A stretch of 64,000 nt of DNA, taken from assembly GCA_964434165.1 (NCBI GenBank), contig CAYSUS010000029.1, positions 1 through 64,000 on the forward strand. The letters are read 5' to 3'. Source of the stretch: CAYSUS01 sp964434165 (GTDB lineage: Bacteria; Planctomycetota; Planctomycetia; Pirellulales; Thermoguttaceae). The notes beneath the pieces were generated by a model. The model was given only the letters and a program-made list of their open reading frames with translations. It did no database searches and had not been told where the DNA came from. The position numbers were made by a program, and so were the translations under genes. Positions 40,670 to 50,054 of the stretch are shown one piece after another (the first letter of the stretch is position 1; each line of letters opens with the position of its first letter).

Positions 40670-42058
40670 ATGAAGACCCCCTCGCTTCTGCTTGTGGACG
40701 ACGATCGCCACCTGCTGGCCTCGATGGCCGACTGGCTGCGCAGTCAGGGCTACGACACCGAAACCGCCGCCAACTACGCCGCCGCCGTCCAAGCCATCGA
40801 GCGCAAGCCCTACGACCTGCTGCTGGCCGACATCCGGCTGGGCGAAGGGCCCGACGGCTTCGACCTGCTCGGCCACGCGCGCAAGGTCCGGCCCGAAACG
40901 ACCGTGATCATGATCACCGGCTACGGCACGGTGGAGTCGGCCGTGGAGGCCATCCGCCAGGGGGCATTCGATTTCCTCACCAAGCCGTTGATCGACGAGG
41001 AGCTGGAGATGGCCATCCAGCGGGCCGTCAACCAGCGCCAGGTGCTCGAGGAGAACAAGAACCTCAAGGCCCAGCTTGACGCCCGATTCGGTCTGGAGAA
41101 CATCGTCGGCCACGACCATCGTATGCTGCGGATCTACGACATGATCGACAGCGTGGCCGACACCAAGGCGACCGTGTTGATCACCGGCGAGAGCGGGACG
41201 GGCAAGTCGATGATTGCCCGGGCTATCCATCGCCGCAGCAGCCGCCGCGACCAGCCGTTTGTCGAGGTGGCGTGCGGGGCCCTGCCCGAGACCCTCCTGG
41301 AAAGCGAGCTCTTCGGCCACGTGGCCGGGGCGTTCACCGGGGCCGCCGGCGACAAGATGGGCAAGTTCATGCAGGCCGACGGCGGGACGATCTTCCTCGA
41401 CGAGATCAGCACGGCCAGCGCCGGGCTTCAGGTCAAGCTGCTCCGCGTGCTTCAGGACTTCGAGTTCGAGCAGGTCGGCGGCAACAAGACCTATGCGGTC
41501 GATAGCCGCGTCATCCTTGCCACCAACGACGACCTGGGACGCCTGGTGGAGGAGGGCCGGTTCCGGCAGGACCTCTACTACCGCGTCAACGTGATCAACA
41601 TCGAGCTGCCCGCACTCCGCGAGCGGATCTCCGACATTCCGCTCCTCGCCCGGCACTTCCTCCTGCAGGTCTGCGAGGAGATGGGCAAGCCCCCACGATC
41701 GATCAGCGACGAGGCCATGGCCGCCTTGCAGAGCTATCGCTGGCCGGGCAACGTGCGCGAGTTGCAGAACATGGTCGAGCGGGCCGTCCTGCTCGGCAAG
41801 GACAGCGTGATTACCCTGGCGGACCTGCCGTCCGCGGTGGCGGCGGGTGGTCCCGTGCCCGTCGAGCCGACCGAGGGCACCAGCCTGAAGCAGGCCATGG
41901 CCGCCCCGGAGCGTCAGATCATCCTCGACGCCCTGGAGGCCCACCACTGGAACCGCCAGGCCACGGCCGAGGCCCTGGGCATCAATCGCACGACGCTCTA
42001 CAAGAAGATGAAGCGGCTCGGGCTCGACGCCGAGCGCCACGCCGCCTCGCGGCTCTAG
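40670..42058 (+). CDS. Sigma-54-dependent NtrC-family response regulator
   Basis: A 462-residue transcriptional activator with three domains. The receiver (1-120) has phospho-acceptor D54 in LLLADIRLGEG and lysine in FLTKPL. The AAA+ domain (about 145-375) carries Walker A GESGTGKS, the sigma-54-contacting loop as GAFTGA, Walker B GTIFLDEI, and the R-finger region RFRQDLYYRVNV. A Fis-type HTH ends the protein (RQIILDALEAHHWNRQATAEALGINRTTLYKKMKRL). The intact GAFTGA loop indicates a working sigma-54 activator. The ATG at 40670 begins at the receiver. A -24/-12 promoter about 210 bases upstream suggests the gene is itself sigma-54-dependent. Its kinase is not adjacent. Confidence 0.95.
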   Translation: MKTPSLLLVDDDRHLLASMADWLRSQGYDTETAANYAAAVQAIERKPYDLLLADIRLGEGPDGFDLLGHARKVRPETTVIMITGYGTVESAVEAIRQGAFDFLTKPLIDEELEMAIQRAVNQRQVLEENKNLKAQLDARFGLENIVGHDHRMLRIYDMIDSVADTKATVLITGESGTGKSMIARAIHRRSSRRDQPFVEVACGALPETLLESELFGHVAGAFTGAAGDKMGKFMQADGGTIFLDEISTASAGLQVKLLRVLQDFEFEQVGGNKTYAVDSRVILATNDDLGRLVEEGRFRQDLYYRVNVINIELPALRERISDIPLLARHFLLQVCEEMGKPPRSISDEAMAALQSYRWPGNVRELQNMVERAVLLGKDSVITLADLPSAVAAGGPVPVEPTEGTSLKQAMAAPERQIILDALEAHHWNRQATAEALGINRTTLYKKMKRLGLDAERHAASRL

Positions 42059-42241
42059 CGCGGGCCGCTGCCTGACACCACCGCGCCGGCATGTCCGCAA
42101 GTCGGCATCGTGCGTTCGCCTCTTCTCCGAGCTGAATCACCGCGCGGCGACACGGCTCTGCTTTTCTCCCGCGCCCGCCTCAGGTATGCTGCTTCGTCCC
42201 GTGGGGCTTGTCGACGTCGTCGCGCGCCGGGAGCTGGGATC

Positions 42242-42743
42242 ATGAGGAAGCACACTCTTCTCATCAGCGCTGCTGCGCTCGGGCTGCTCCTGCCTTGCGG
42301 CGGGCTGGGAACGGCCGTCTGGTGGCTGCGCGGGCGGCTTGGGGATCTCCACGCCCTCCGGCCCGGGCTTGGCGGTCCTCGTCGTGGCCGACCGCCTGAA
42401 CGTGACGGGCGAGCATCTCGGGAGTTCCCAACTGGGCTTTGATCAGCGCGGCCGGCCCGCCGTGGAGTTCGCGATGACGTTTCAGGGAGGGCGGCGGTTC
42501 GAGATGCTGACCGGCAGCAACCTCCCGTCCGACGCACCCACGTTCTGCCGGCGCCTGGCGATCATCCTCAATGGGCAAGCGCTGAGCGCGCCCAGCATCA
42601 AAGCAACGATCCGCGACCAAGGGATCATCGAAGGAGTCTTCACGCACGAGGAGGTCCGAGCCATCGTCGCCGCGCTCCAGTCGGGGACCTTGCCGGCGCG
42701 ACTCGTTCCGCTCGGCGAGCGCCCCGCCGACGCGGAGGAGTAG
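42242..42743 (+). pseudogene. SecD P1-head-like protein interrupted by a frameshift
   Basis: Two overlapping reading frames appear to encode one protein. The ATG at 42242 begins a clear signal anchor (MRKHTLLISAAALGLLLPCG, then LGTAVWWLRGRL) but runs off into unlikely sequence. A frame shifted relative to it, open from about 42246 and without a proper start, encodes LAVLVVADRLNVTGEHLGS, GRPAVEFAMTF, FEMLTGSNLP, LAIILNGQALSAPSIKATI and FTHEEVRAIVAALQSGTLPARL to the stop at 42743. The second part strongly resembles the SecD/SecDF periplasmic head (P1) domain, without the export membrane helices. The switch falls near 42330-42365. Either a real frameshift mutation or an assembly error is possible. 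A standalone P1-like secreted protein, not SecD itself, is the likely ancestor. Confidence 0.65.
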
Positions 42744-42834
42744 GGCCTCGTGCTCCGCCGGGTCGCGAGGCGGCGGCGCGAGCCACCTCTCGCCCCCCGC
42801 GCATCCCCCTGCACCCCACGACCGTGGTGCAACG

Positions 42835-42862
42835 TTGACACGCCCCCGCCGGCAATGACAAT
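42835..42862 (+). promoter_or_regulatory. Candidate sigma-70 promoter for second Gfo/Idh/MocA gene
   Basis: TTGACA (42835-42840), a 16-base spacer and GACAAT (42857-42862) lie about 120 bases upstream of the start codon. The arrangement resembles the promoter-like pair at the head of the mur cluster. Confidence 0.45.
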
Positions 42863-42983
42863 AGGACCGTGCGTCGTGGGGCGCGACGGCGAACCATGCG
42901 GCGTCCGTGGCCCTACCTGCCGCAGCTTGCCATCCGTCCGATCCTACCTGGTGAACCCACCATATCTCAGGAGCGTTCCAACG

Positions 42984-44351
42984 ATGAGTCAACGTGCCAA
43001 GCCCGCCACCTCCCGCCGCGAGTTCCTCAAGACTACGGGAAAGGTTGCCGCGGCGTCGGCGATCGCCGCCAGCGCGGTACCCCACGTCCACGCGGCCGAG
43101 AACAACACGATCCAGATCGCCCTGATCGGCTGCGGCGGGCGCGGCACGGGTGCGGCGGCCAATGCCATGTCGGTCAAGAGCGGTCCGGTCAAGCTCGTGG
43201 CCATGGCCGACGTGTTCGAGCACAAGCTCTCCAACAGCTTCAAGAATCTCGGCAAGCGCTTCGGCGACAGGTTCGACGTGCCCGAGGACCGCAGGTTCCT
43301 CGGCTTCGACGCTTACAAGAAGGCCATGGACTGCCTCAAGCCGGGCGACGTGGCCATCTTCGCCACCCCGCCGGCCTTCCGCTGGGTCCACCTCACCTAC
43401 GCCATCGAGAAGGGTCTTAACGTCTTCATGGAGAAGCCGGTCACCGTGGACGGCCCAACTACCAGGAAGATGTTCGACCTGGCCGAGAAGGCCGACGCGA
43501 AGAACCTCAAGGTTGGCGTGGGCCTGATGGTCCGCCACTGCCGCGGGCGCCAGGCCCTCAAGGAGCGGATCGACGGCGGCGAGATCGGCGAGCTGATCGC
43601 CATGCGGGGCTACCGCATGTCGGGACCGGCGGCCGTGTGCGGGGCCCCCGGCAGCACGCCCGAGCTGATGCACCAGATCTCCCGCTTCCACAGCTTCATC
43701 TGGGCGTCGGGCGGCGTGTACAGCGACTTCTACATCCACCAGATCGACGAGCTCTCCTGGATGAAGGGGGCGTGGCCGGTCAAGGCCCACGGCCTGGGCG
43801 GGCGCCACTACCGTCGCGAGAACGCCTTGGACCAGAACTTCGACATCTATTCGATCGAGTACACTTATCCCGACGGCACCAAGCTGTTCTTCGGCGGGCG
43901 GTGCATGGCCGGCTGCCACAACGAGTTCGCCAGCTACGTCCACGGCACCAAGGGCACGGCCATCGTGTCCACCTCGGCCCACGCGCCGGGCCGCGTGCGG
44001 ACGTTCTCGGACCAGAACCTCTCCAAGGAGAAGATGATCTGGGCCTTCCCGCAGCCCGAGCCCAGCCCGTACCAGATGGAGTGGGAAGACCTCATCGAGG
44101 CGATCCGCGCCGACAAGCCCTACAACGAGACCAAGCGGGGCGCCGAGGCGAGTTTGGTGACCTCCATGGGCCGCATGGCCGCCCACACCGGCCGCATCGT
44201 CACTTTTGAGGAGATGCTCAACTGCGAGCACGAGCTCGCCCCCGGCGTGGCCGACTTCGTGGACGAGAGCTCGCCTGCCCCGGTCACGCTCGACCAGCAC
44301 GGCAAGTACCCCGTGCCGCAGCCAGGCATCACCGTGAAGACCGAGTACTGA
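42984..44351 (+). CDS. Gfo/Idh/MocA family oxidoreductase, Tat-exported (second copy type)
   Basis: A 455-residue NAD(P)-dependent oxidoreductase with a twin-arginine signal (SRREFLKTTGKVAAASAIAASAVPHVHA). The nucleotide-binding fold begins IALIGCGGRGTGAAANAM, NVFMEKPVTVDGP holds the family EKP lysine, and YSDFYIHQIDELSWMKGAWP gives the conserved catalytic D/H region. Its sequence differs enough from the first family member (25516-26883) that recent local duplication is unlikely. The ATG at 42984 has AGGAG upstream at longer-than-ideal spacing. It acts in the periplasm by the signal. The substrate is unknown, probably a sugar or cyclitol. Confidence 0.92.
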   Translation: MSQRAKPATSRREFLKTTGKVAAASAIAASAVPHVHAAENNTIQIALIGCGGRGTGAAANAMSVKSGPVKLVAMADVFEHKLSNSFKNLGKRFGDRFDVPEDRRFLGFDAYKKAMDCLKPGDVAIFATPPAFRWVHLTYAIEKGLNVFMEKPVTVDGPTTRKMFDLAEKADAKNLKVGVGLMVRHCRGRQALKERIDGGEIGELIAMRGYRMSGPAAVCGAPGSTPELMHQISRFHSFIWASGGVYSDFYIHQIDELSWMKGAWPVKAHGLGGRHYRRENALDQNFDIYSIEYTYPDGTKLFFGGRCMAGCHNEFASYVHGTKGTAIVSTSAHAPGRVRTFSDQNLSKEKMIWAFPQPEPSPYQMEWEDLIEAIRADKPYNETKRGAEASLVTSMGRMAAHTGRIVTFEEMLNCEHELAPGVADFVDESSPAPVTLDQHGKYPVPQPGITVKTEY

Positions 44352-45039
44352 CCGGCGCCGCAGCAGGCGTTTTCCGCATTGCCGTCCGCTCCACATTCCA
44401 CACGCCGTCCGCTGCGCCTCGCTATGCCCGAGAGCCGCAGGGCGGTTTTCGTTGCGCTCACTGAGACCCTGCGCCAAGGTCGGCCGCAACGCGCTCAGCG
44501 AGCTTCAGGGGGGCCTGCTGCCGGGTGGCAAGGTCGCGACGGGCGGCACGCGAAGCGGACCGCATAGCGCGCCGCCCCCGTGTGGGGGGTAAGTGGTTGG
44601 CCAGCGGGAACTAGAGAGGGGGAATGCACCCTATGGGGTTGCGCGCTGAACGGCCGAAGCCGCCGCGATGAAGAACTGCCACGGCGCGGCCCTGGCCGCG
44701 GAATTGCACAGTTCTGGTTCTAACGAAACATCGTACTCGTACACAGTCCGCGGGACGGCACTCGTACTCGAAGACCCCCGCCATGCCCGGCATCGTTCTC
44801 GACCTTCAGAGGCTGGATGTCGATCGTCTCTCGATGTTCACGAAACTCATCCGCCGGGCCGGGTCGGTTGTCGGGGCGCCGACGAGATGCGAAGAAGGGA
44901 CGGACGCGAGTACAAGTGCGAGGGAGATGCTGGCAAGGCGCCAGAGCAAACGGATGCACGCGAGCGGGAAGACGTCTTGCGGGATGGATCGTCCACTCCC
45001 CGCCGCGTGATCCGAGACGTCTGCCGCGACGCTGGCTAC
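44352..45039. other. Intergenic region without recognised features
   Basis: About 690 bases with no gene that I can support. It holds a small hairpin CCCCC-GTGT-GGGGG (44575-44588) and degenerate GTACGA-type simple repeats (about 44731-44775). Open frames here have atypical, arginine-rich composition. Confidence 0.5.
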
Positions 45040-46575
45040 TCAGAACTCCACCTGGTACCGCTGCGTGAGCGTGCGGCGGAGCTCGGCGGTTTCGTCGGCG
45101 ATGGCCGCGGCCAACTGCTGGTAGGAGGCGGCCGCGTAGGACGTACCCATCTTCTTGACGATGTTGTAGGAGCTGGGGCCTGGCCGCTCCCAGTACCAGC
45201 CCATGCCGCCGGGGCCGTACCAGCGGTTGTAGTTCTGTACCGGCCCGCCGCTATAGCCGCTGACCGTGCTCGGGTTGCGGGAGTACATGCCCGCCTTGAT
45301 CCCTACGCCCTTGAACTTCAGGGCCATCGCGCGCAGGGCCTTGGCCACGCCCGCGCTGTAGTCGATCACCTCGGAGTCGACGTTGAGGATCGGCAGCTCG
45401 TCGATCTTCCGGGCGTAACGCTCCAGCCACAGGGCGAACTGCCCGCTCGTGATCATGTTGTCCTTGTCGAACTTCTTCACGTCCTCCAGCAACGTGCGCA
45501 CTGCGCGGAAATGCTCGATCGTCGGCTGCCGCTTGGGATCGACCTCGGGGTCCGGCACGTCCGGCTTGGCCCGCGGCTTCCCGTCCGGCTTGACCGCGGG
45601 AGCCTGCTCCCCCTCGGCCAGGCGCGGCGAGGGGGGATCGATCAGGCTGGCCACACGCCGCAGCCCACTGATCGAGAGCTCGCCCACCAGATACACCGTC
45701 GGCCCCCTCACTTCCACCGTCCAATCCTCGAGATCCTCCAGGTAGGCTCCCAGGCTGGCGAGCTCCTCCAGGATCAGGGGCTTGGCCATGGGGGCGAGCA
45801 CCGCGGCGTCGTCGCTGAAGTCGATCCGCAGGCTGGCGGCGGCCTTGTCCGTGAAGCGGACGCCCAGCGTCACGCCGCGCATGCCGGAGGCGAGCTTGGC
45901 CAGGGCGCCGAGATCGACCTCGGAGCCCGCCAGGCTCTTCAACTTCGCCAGGTTCTCCTTGGCCGCCGCCTGGCTGACCGCGTCGGTCAGGTCGAGGGCC
46001 ATGATCAGCTCCGTGCCGGTGGCCTCGGGGAACTTCGACATGGCGCGGAGATAGGGCGAAAGCTCGACTCCTTCCGGGGCCTGCGCCTGACGGGCCCAGC
46101 GCGAAACCGACTGGCGGTCCACCGCGTTGAGCAGGCCCACCAGCTTGGGCGCGAACTTGACCAGGTAGGTCCCGTCGGGCATGGCGATGGCGGGCAGACC
46201 AGCCAGGGTGTCGGCCTTGCCGCCGGCGGCGCCGGCGATCCACTCGAAGGCCGGATCGGTGCGCGTGGCCACCATCGAGAGCTCCCACTGGGGGGCGAAC
46301 GAGCCCGGCGTGAGGTTCGACGCCAGCACCGCCCTCTCGATCTCCGATCGCGGGAAGATGCTGCCGTGGGCCTCGCGGGCCGCCTCGGAAATGGTCCCGT
46401 GCTTCTTGGAGAAGTCGCTCTCCCGGAGCTTGGCGGCATCGACCATGATCAGCGTGTTGGCGTCGGCCGGGACCCGCGAGAGGAGATTGGCGAATCGGCC
46501 CTCTTCGGCGCGCGCGGTCGCGGAAAGCAAAACGAGGCAGACGGCGGGCGCCAGGATCAGAAGCTTTCGCCCCAT
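45040..46575 (-). CDS. Secreted protein of unknown function, paralog of 46962-48344
   Basis: A 511-residue exported protein with a Sec signal peptide (KLLILAPAVCLVLLSATARA). No named family is recognised. It shares order and segments with the divergent gene at 46962: both begin mature sequence with ...LLsrVPadANtlimVDaaxl, share a LRGVTLGVRF/LRGVSVGARF strand followed by RIDF/RVDF, a helical ...QFKTVELLLNDL/HFRAVRTLLEDV segment, a WxERYARKID/WVEKYAHRIE region, and a C-terminal RYQVEF/RYELEF end. A charged Pro/Lys linker (KPDGKPRAKPDVPDPEVDPKRQ) and a Tyr/Gly-rich stretch near 440-460 are unique to this copy. Role unknown; periplasmic location expected. Confidence 0.75.
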   Translation of the reverse strand: MGRKLLILAPAVCLVLLSATARAEEGRFANLLSRVPADANTLIMVDAAKLRESDFSKKHGTISEAAREAHGSIFPRSEIERAVLASNLTPGSFAPQWELSMVATRTDPAFEWIAGAAGGKADTLAGLPAIAMPDGTYLVKFAPKLVGLLNAVDRQSVSRWARQAQAPEGVELSPYLRAMSKFPEATGTELIMALDLTDAVSQAAAKENLAKLKSLAGSEVDLGALAKLASGMRGVTLGVRFTDKAAASLRIDFSDDAAVLAPMAKPLILEELASLGAYLEDLEDWTVEVRGPTVYLVGELSISGLRRVASLIDPPSPRLAEGEQAPAVKPDGKPRAKPDVPDPEVDPKRQPTIEHFRAVRTLLEDVKKFDKDNMITSGQFALWLERYARKIDELPILNVDSEVIDYSAGVAKALRAMALKFKGVGIKAGMYSRNPSTVSGYSGGPVQNYNRWYGPGGMGWYWERPGPSSYNIVKKMGTSYAAASYQQLAAAIADETAELRRTLTQRYQVEF

Positions 46576-46961
46576 GGGAGAGTTCCCCTCGAAAAAAGAG
46601 TGCTTGCGGTGAGGTCGGACAAGGTAGGTGCCATGCTAGGCCACCGCGCGCGGGCTGACAAGAGGCGGCGCGCTCGCCCGGCCGTGCAGCCCCAGAAACC
46701 CCTCTCGCAGGGCGAAGTCGTTAGCGTATTGTGGTCGTTCTGCAAGCGTTTCGCAAATCCCGGAGCCGTGGTGGGGGAAGGCCCTGAGGGCGGCCGGCCA
46801 CTTGCTTGTCGGCTCCGAGCTTCGGGGTAGAATCACGTCGCTTCCGACCCCGAAGGGGGCGGGAGTCTCTTGTTACTCGAACGCCTTGCCGGCGGGAGCG
46901 CTCCCGCAACGAGATACTGCTGATCGTCACGCCCGCAACGCTCCGCCCGAGGGCCCATGTC
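46576..46961. other. Divergent intergenic region between the secreted paralogs
   Basis: About 390 bases. A plus-strand pair TTGTCG (46806-46811), 16-base spacer and TAGAAT (46828-46833) could drive the downstream paralog. No gene is visible. Confidence 0.45.
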
Positions 46962-48344
46962 ATGGCACGCCCGACTGTCCTGCTTGCATCCCTCGCGATC
47001 GCGGTGACCTCGATGGCCGGCCCGGTGTCCGGGGGCGAGGATGCGTGGGACGAGCTGCTCGCACTGGTGCCGCCGAGGGCCAACGCGGTGGTCGCCTTGG
47101 ATGTCCAGGCGATCCTCAACAGCCCGATCGGCGTGGCGCGCGGCTGGCGCAAGCAGACGGCCTTCCGGTTTGCCGAGGGCGCGGGGGCGATTCCGGCCGA
47201 GGCCACGCGGCTGTTGATGGGGACGCAGATCGATTTCCACAGCGAGCGGCCGATGTGGGACGTGTTGGTGATGGACCTGAAGGAGTTCTGGACGCCGGAG
47301 CGCCTGGTGCGGGCCGCGCGGGGCACGCCCGTGGACCTGGGGGGCTACCCGGCCGCATGGTCGCCGCTGAACTGCTATTACGTGCGCCTCTCGCCGCTCC
47401 GGGTGGGAGCGATCGGGCCGGCCAACCGACAGCACGCCCTGCGGTGGCTGAAAGACGAGCGCCGCGTCGCGGTGACCTCCTACCTGCGCGAGGCTGTGGA
47501 CGAGGTGAGGCAGGGCAGGGCCCACTATCTCCTGGCCGTCGATCTGGGCGACGTGTTCGATCCGTCGTTGCTCCGCGGCGGGTTCCGGCAGGTCGGCGAG
47601 GAGTTGAATCTGGAGTTCGACCTGGACGCGATGACGCGGCTGTTCGCCGGGTTGCGGGGCGTGTCCGTGGGGGCCCGTTTCGACGTCGAGGCCACCGCCT
47701 TTTTGCGTGTCGATTTCGCCGAGTCGCCCGAGGCTTTGAAGGACTCCGCGCGCCCGCTGCTGATCGAGTTGCTCGCGCGGGCCGGGGCCCACGTGGAACG
47801 GTTCGCCGACTGGGAGGCGGGCGCGCGTGGCAACGCCATCTACCTGCGGGGCCAGGCCAGCGATCCCACGCTGCGGCGGCTGGCGAGCGTGCTTCATCTC
47901 CAGCCGCCCGTGGACGACACCGAGGCCGCGAACCTGTCCATGGGCGAGGCCACGCGGCGCCAGTTCAAGACGGTCGAGCTTCTGCTGAACGATCTGCGGC
48001 TTCGCGCCCGGGACCCGGACCAGTTCGACGACGTGGGCGTGTGGGTGGAGAAGTACGCCCACCGGATTGAAGGCATGCCTTCGTCGAACCTGGACGCCGA
48101 CTACCTGAAGTACCGCAGCGAGCTGGTCGGCCGCATGCAGCGGATCGCCGACGAGCTGGTGTACGGGATCGACACGGCGGCCAAACGCCGCGGGTACCAC
48201 AAGTGGAAAGACGCATTCGGCGAGACGAGGGTGCGGGACCTGAGCCGCTCGGAGACCGTGGTGGAGGACCAGGCCAAGGAGATCATCTCCGAGACGCTGG
48301 CCGTGCGCAAGCTGCTGTCGTCCCGTTACGAGTTGGAGTTCTGA
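46962..48344 (+). CDS. Secreted protein of unknown function, paralog of 45040-46575
   Basis: A 460-residue exported protein with a Sec signal (RPTVLLASLAIAVTSMAGPVSG). I do not recognise its family. The mature part begins WDELLALVPPRANAVVALDVQAIL, parallel to the divergent paralog. It contains the shared LRGVSVGARFDVEATAFLR strand region, WVEKYAHRIE, and a terminal RYELEF. The conserved C-terminal phenylalanine ending in both copies may be functional. The ATG at 46962 is chosen as the start of the signal peptide; upstream in-frame sequence is arginine-rich and unlikely. The two genes probably arose by inverted duplication, and the shared promoter region may regulate both. Confidence 0.75.
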   Translation: MARPTVLLASLAIAVTSMAGPVSGGEDAWDELLALVPPRANAVVALDVQAILNSPIGVARGWRKQTAFRFAEGAGAIPAEATRLLMGTQIDFHSERPMWDVLVMDLKEFWTPERLVRAARGTPVDLGGYPAAWSPLNCYYVRLSPLRVGAIGPANRQHALRWLKDERRVAVTSYLREAVDEVRQGRAHYLLAVDLGDVFDPSLLRGGFRQVGEELNLEFDLDAMTRLFAGLRGVSVGARFDVEATAFLRVDFAESPEALKDSARPLLIELLARAGAHVERFADWEAGARGNAIYLRGQASDPTLRRLASVLHLQPPVDDTEAANLSMGEATRRQFKTVELLLNDLRLRARDPDQFDDVGVWVEKYAHRIEGMPSSNLDADYLKYRSELVGRMQRIADELVYGIDTAAKRRGYHKWKDAFGETRVRDLSRSETVVEDQAKEIISETLAVRKLLSSRYELEF

Positions 48345-48386
48345 CTTGCCGCGAGTCTCCCTCTCTCCGAGGGGCGGCGAGGCGCG

Positions 48387-48429
48387 ATTTCCGCCTTGAC
48401 ATAGGGGCGGAAATGGCGAGAATTCCGCC
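48387..48429 (+). promoter_or_regulatory. Dyad-overlapped promoter at head of the mur cluster
   Basis: ATTTCCGCC (48387-48395) and GGCGGAAAT (48406-48414) form a perfect 9-bp inverted repeat whose 10-base spacer contains a consensus -35, TTGACA (48396-48401). A -10-like GAGAAT follows at 48418-48423 (16-base spacer), and a third half-site ATTCCGCC lies at 48422-48429. A repressor or activator bound to these half-sites would control murE and the genes behind it. Confidence 0.5.
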
Positions 48430-48557
48430 GCCGCTGAAACGACCCCCGCCCCAATCGGGGCTGACGGCGAGAGAGGACCTCTCCCCCGTTTCCGGCCCCA
48501 CTCGACATTGCTGACCATTCCCGCCGTTGTGCGCCCAGGGCATGGAGGCCCGGAGCG

Positions 48558-50054
48558 ATGCAGGCACCGCTGAGCGAGGGACCGCCGATTCAACTCCGCC
48601 GGCTTGTGCCGGAGGCGGAGGTTCTCGGCGCCGACGACCTCCTCGTGGCGGGCTGCACCTCGGACACGCGGCGTCTTAAGCCCGGCGACGTGTTCGTCGC
48701 TCTCCGAGGACGTGAGGCCGACGGCCACGACTATGCGCGCCAGGCCGCTGCGCTGGGCGCGTCGGCCATCGTGGGCGAGAGGCCGCTGCCCGGCGTTTCG
48801 GTCCCGCAGGCCATCGTGCCGGACAGCCGGACGGCCCTGGGCCGCCTTTGTCAGGCCTTGGCCGGCGACCCGAGCCGGAAGCTCAAGGTGATCGGCATCA
48901 CGGGGACCAACGGCAAGACGACCACGACCTACCTGATCGCCAGCATCCTGGCTTCGGCGGGCCATCCGGTGGGCCTGCTGGGAACGATCGCCTACTTCGA
49001 CGGCCACGACACGGCCGACCCGGAGCACACCACGCCACCGGCCGAGACGCTCGCCCGATGGCTGGGGCGTATGGTGGCTAACGGCTGCACGCACGCGGTG
49101 ATGGAGGTTTCGAGCCACGCTTTGGACCAGGCCCGGCTGGCGGGAATGCGGCTCGACGCGGCCTGCGTGACCAACGTGTGCCGTGACCACTTCGACTATC
49201 ACGGCTCGGCCGAGGAATACCGGTTGGCCAAGTCGAGGCTCTTCGATCACCTGGCCCCGGAGGGCTTCGCCGTGGTGAACGCGGACGATCCCACGTCGGC
49301 CGGCTACCTGCGCAAGCTCGACGGACCCGCCCTGACGGTGGGCATGCGGAGCGCCGCGGAGATCACCGGGCACATGCTCGAGCGGTGTCCAAGCGAGCAG
49401 ACGTTCCTGCTGACCGCGGGCAGCGACAGCGTGCCGGTGCGCACCAGAATGATCGGCGACCACCACATCGCCAACTGCCTTGTGGCGGCCGCTACGGGGC
49501 TGGCCTACGGGATCGACTTGCCGACCGTGGTCCGCGGACTGGAGCGGGTGGACGGCGTGCCGGGCCGTCTGGAGCGGATCGAGTGCGGGCAGCCGTTTGG
49601 CGTGTTCGTCGATTACGCGCACACGCCCGACGCCCTGACCGCGGCGCTGCGGACCCTGCGCGAGGTATGCCGGGGGCGGCTGATCTGCGTCTTCGGGGCC
49701 GGCGGCGACCGCGACCGCCAGAAGCGTCCGCTCATGGGCCAGGCCGTGGAGCGGCTGGCCGATCTGGCCATCGTGACCAACGACAATCCACGCTACGAGC
49801 CGCCCAAAGCGATCATCGACGACATCCTCAGCGGGTTCCGGTATCCGACCCAGGCCGTGGTCCTGCCCGAGCGCGAGGAAGCGATCCAGTCTGCCCTGGC
49901 CGACGCGCGGCCAGGCGACTGCGTGCTGATCGCGGGCAAAGGGCACGAGACGTATCAAGTGTTGGGGGGCAAGCGTTATCACTTCGATGATTGCGAGATC
50001 GCGCGGGAATGGCTCTACGTGATCCAGCCGGAGAACCTGCACCCCGCGGCCTGA
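48558..50054 (+). CDS. murE: UDP-N-acetylmuramoyl-tripeptide ligase (meso-DAP type)
   Basis: A 498-residue cytoplasmic Mur ligase that adds the third residue to UDP-MurNAc-L-Ala-D-Glu. The N-terminal domain includes CTSDTRRLKPGDVFVALRG, the ATP loop is ITGTNGKTTTTYL, VMEVSSHALDQARL follows, and the C-terminal amino-acid-selecting motif is NDNPRYEPP. The DNPR core indicates meso-diaminopimelate, not L-lysine, as substrate. GGAGG lies about ten bases upstream of the ATG. It heads the mur cluster and follows a dyad-overlapped promoter. Confidence 0.96.
   Translation: MQAPLSEGPPIQLRRLVPEAEVLGADDLLVAGCTSDTRRLKPGDVFVALRGREADGHDYARQAAALGASAIVGERPLPGVSVPQAIVPDSRTALGRLCQALAGDPSRKLKVIGITGTNGKTTTTYLIASILASAGHPVGLLGTIAYFDGHDTADPEHTTPPAETLARWLGRMVANGCTHAVMEVSSHALDQARLAGMRLDAACVTNVCRDHFDYHGSAEEYRLAKSRLFDHLAPEGFAVVNADDPTSAGYLRKLDGPALTVGMRSAAEITGHMLERCPSEQTFLLTAGSDSVPVRTRMIGDHHIANCLVAAATGLAYGIDLPTVVRGLERVDGVPGRLERIECGQPFGVFVDYAHTPDALTAALRTLREVCRGRLICVFGAGGDRDRQKRPLMGQAVERLADLAIVTNDNPRYEPPKAIIDDILSGFRYPTQAVVLPEREEAIQSALADARPGDCVLIAGKGHETYQVLGGKRYHFDDCEIAREWLYVIQPENLHPAA

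Noticed and set aside
44352..45039. Possible tRNA or small RNA gene in the long gap
   Set aside because: No T-arm-like GTTCGANTC sequence or cloverleaf pairing was seen. The weak CCCCC-GTGT-GGGGG hairpin alone is not enough.
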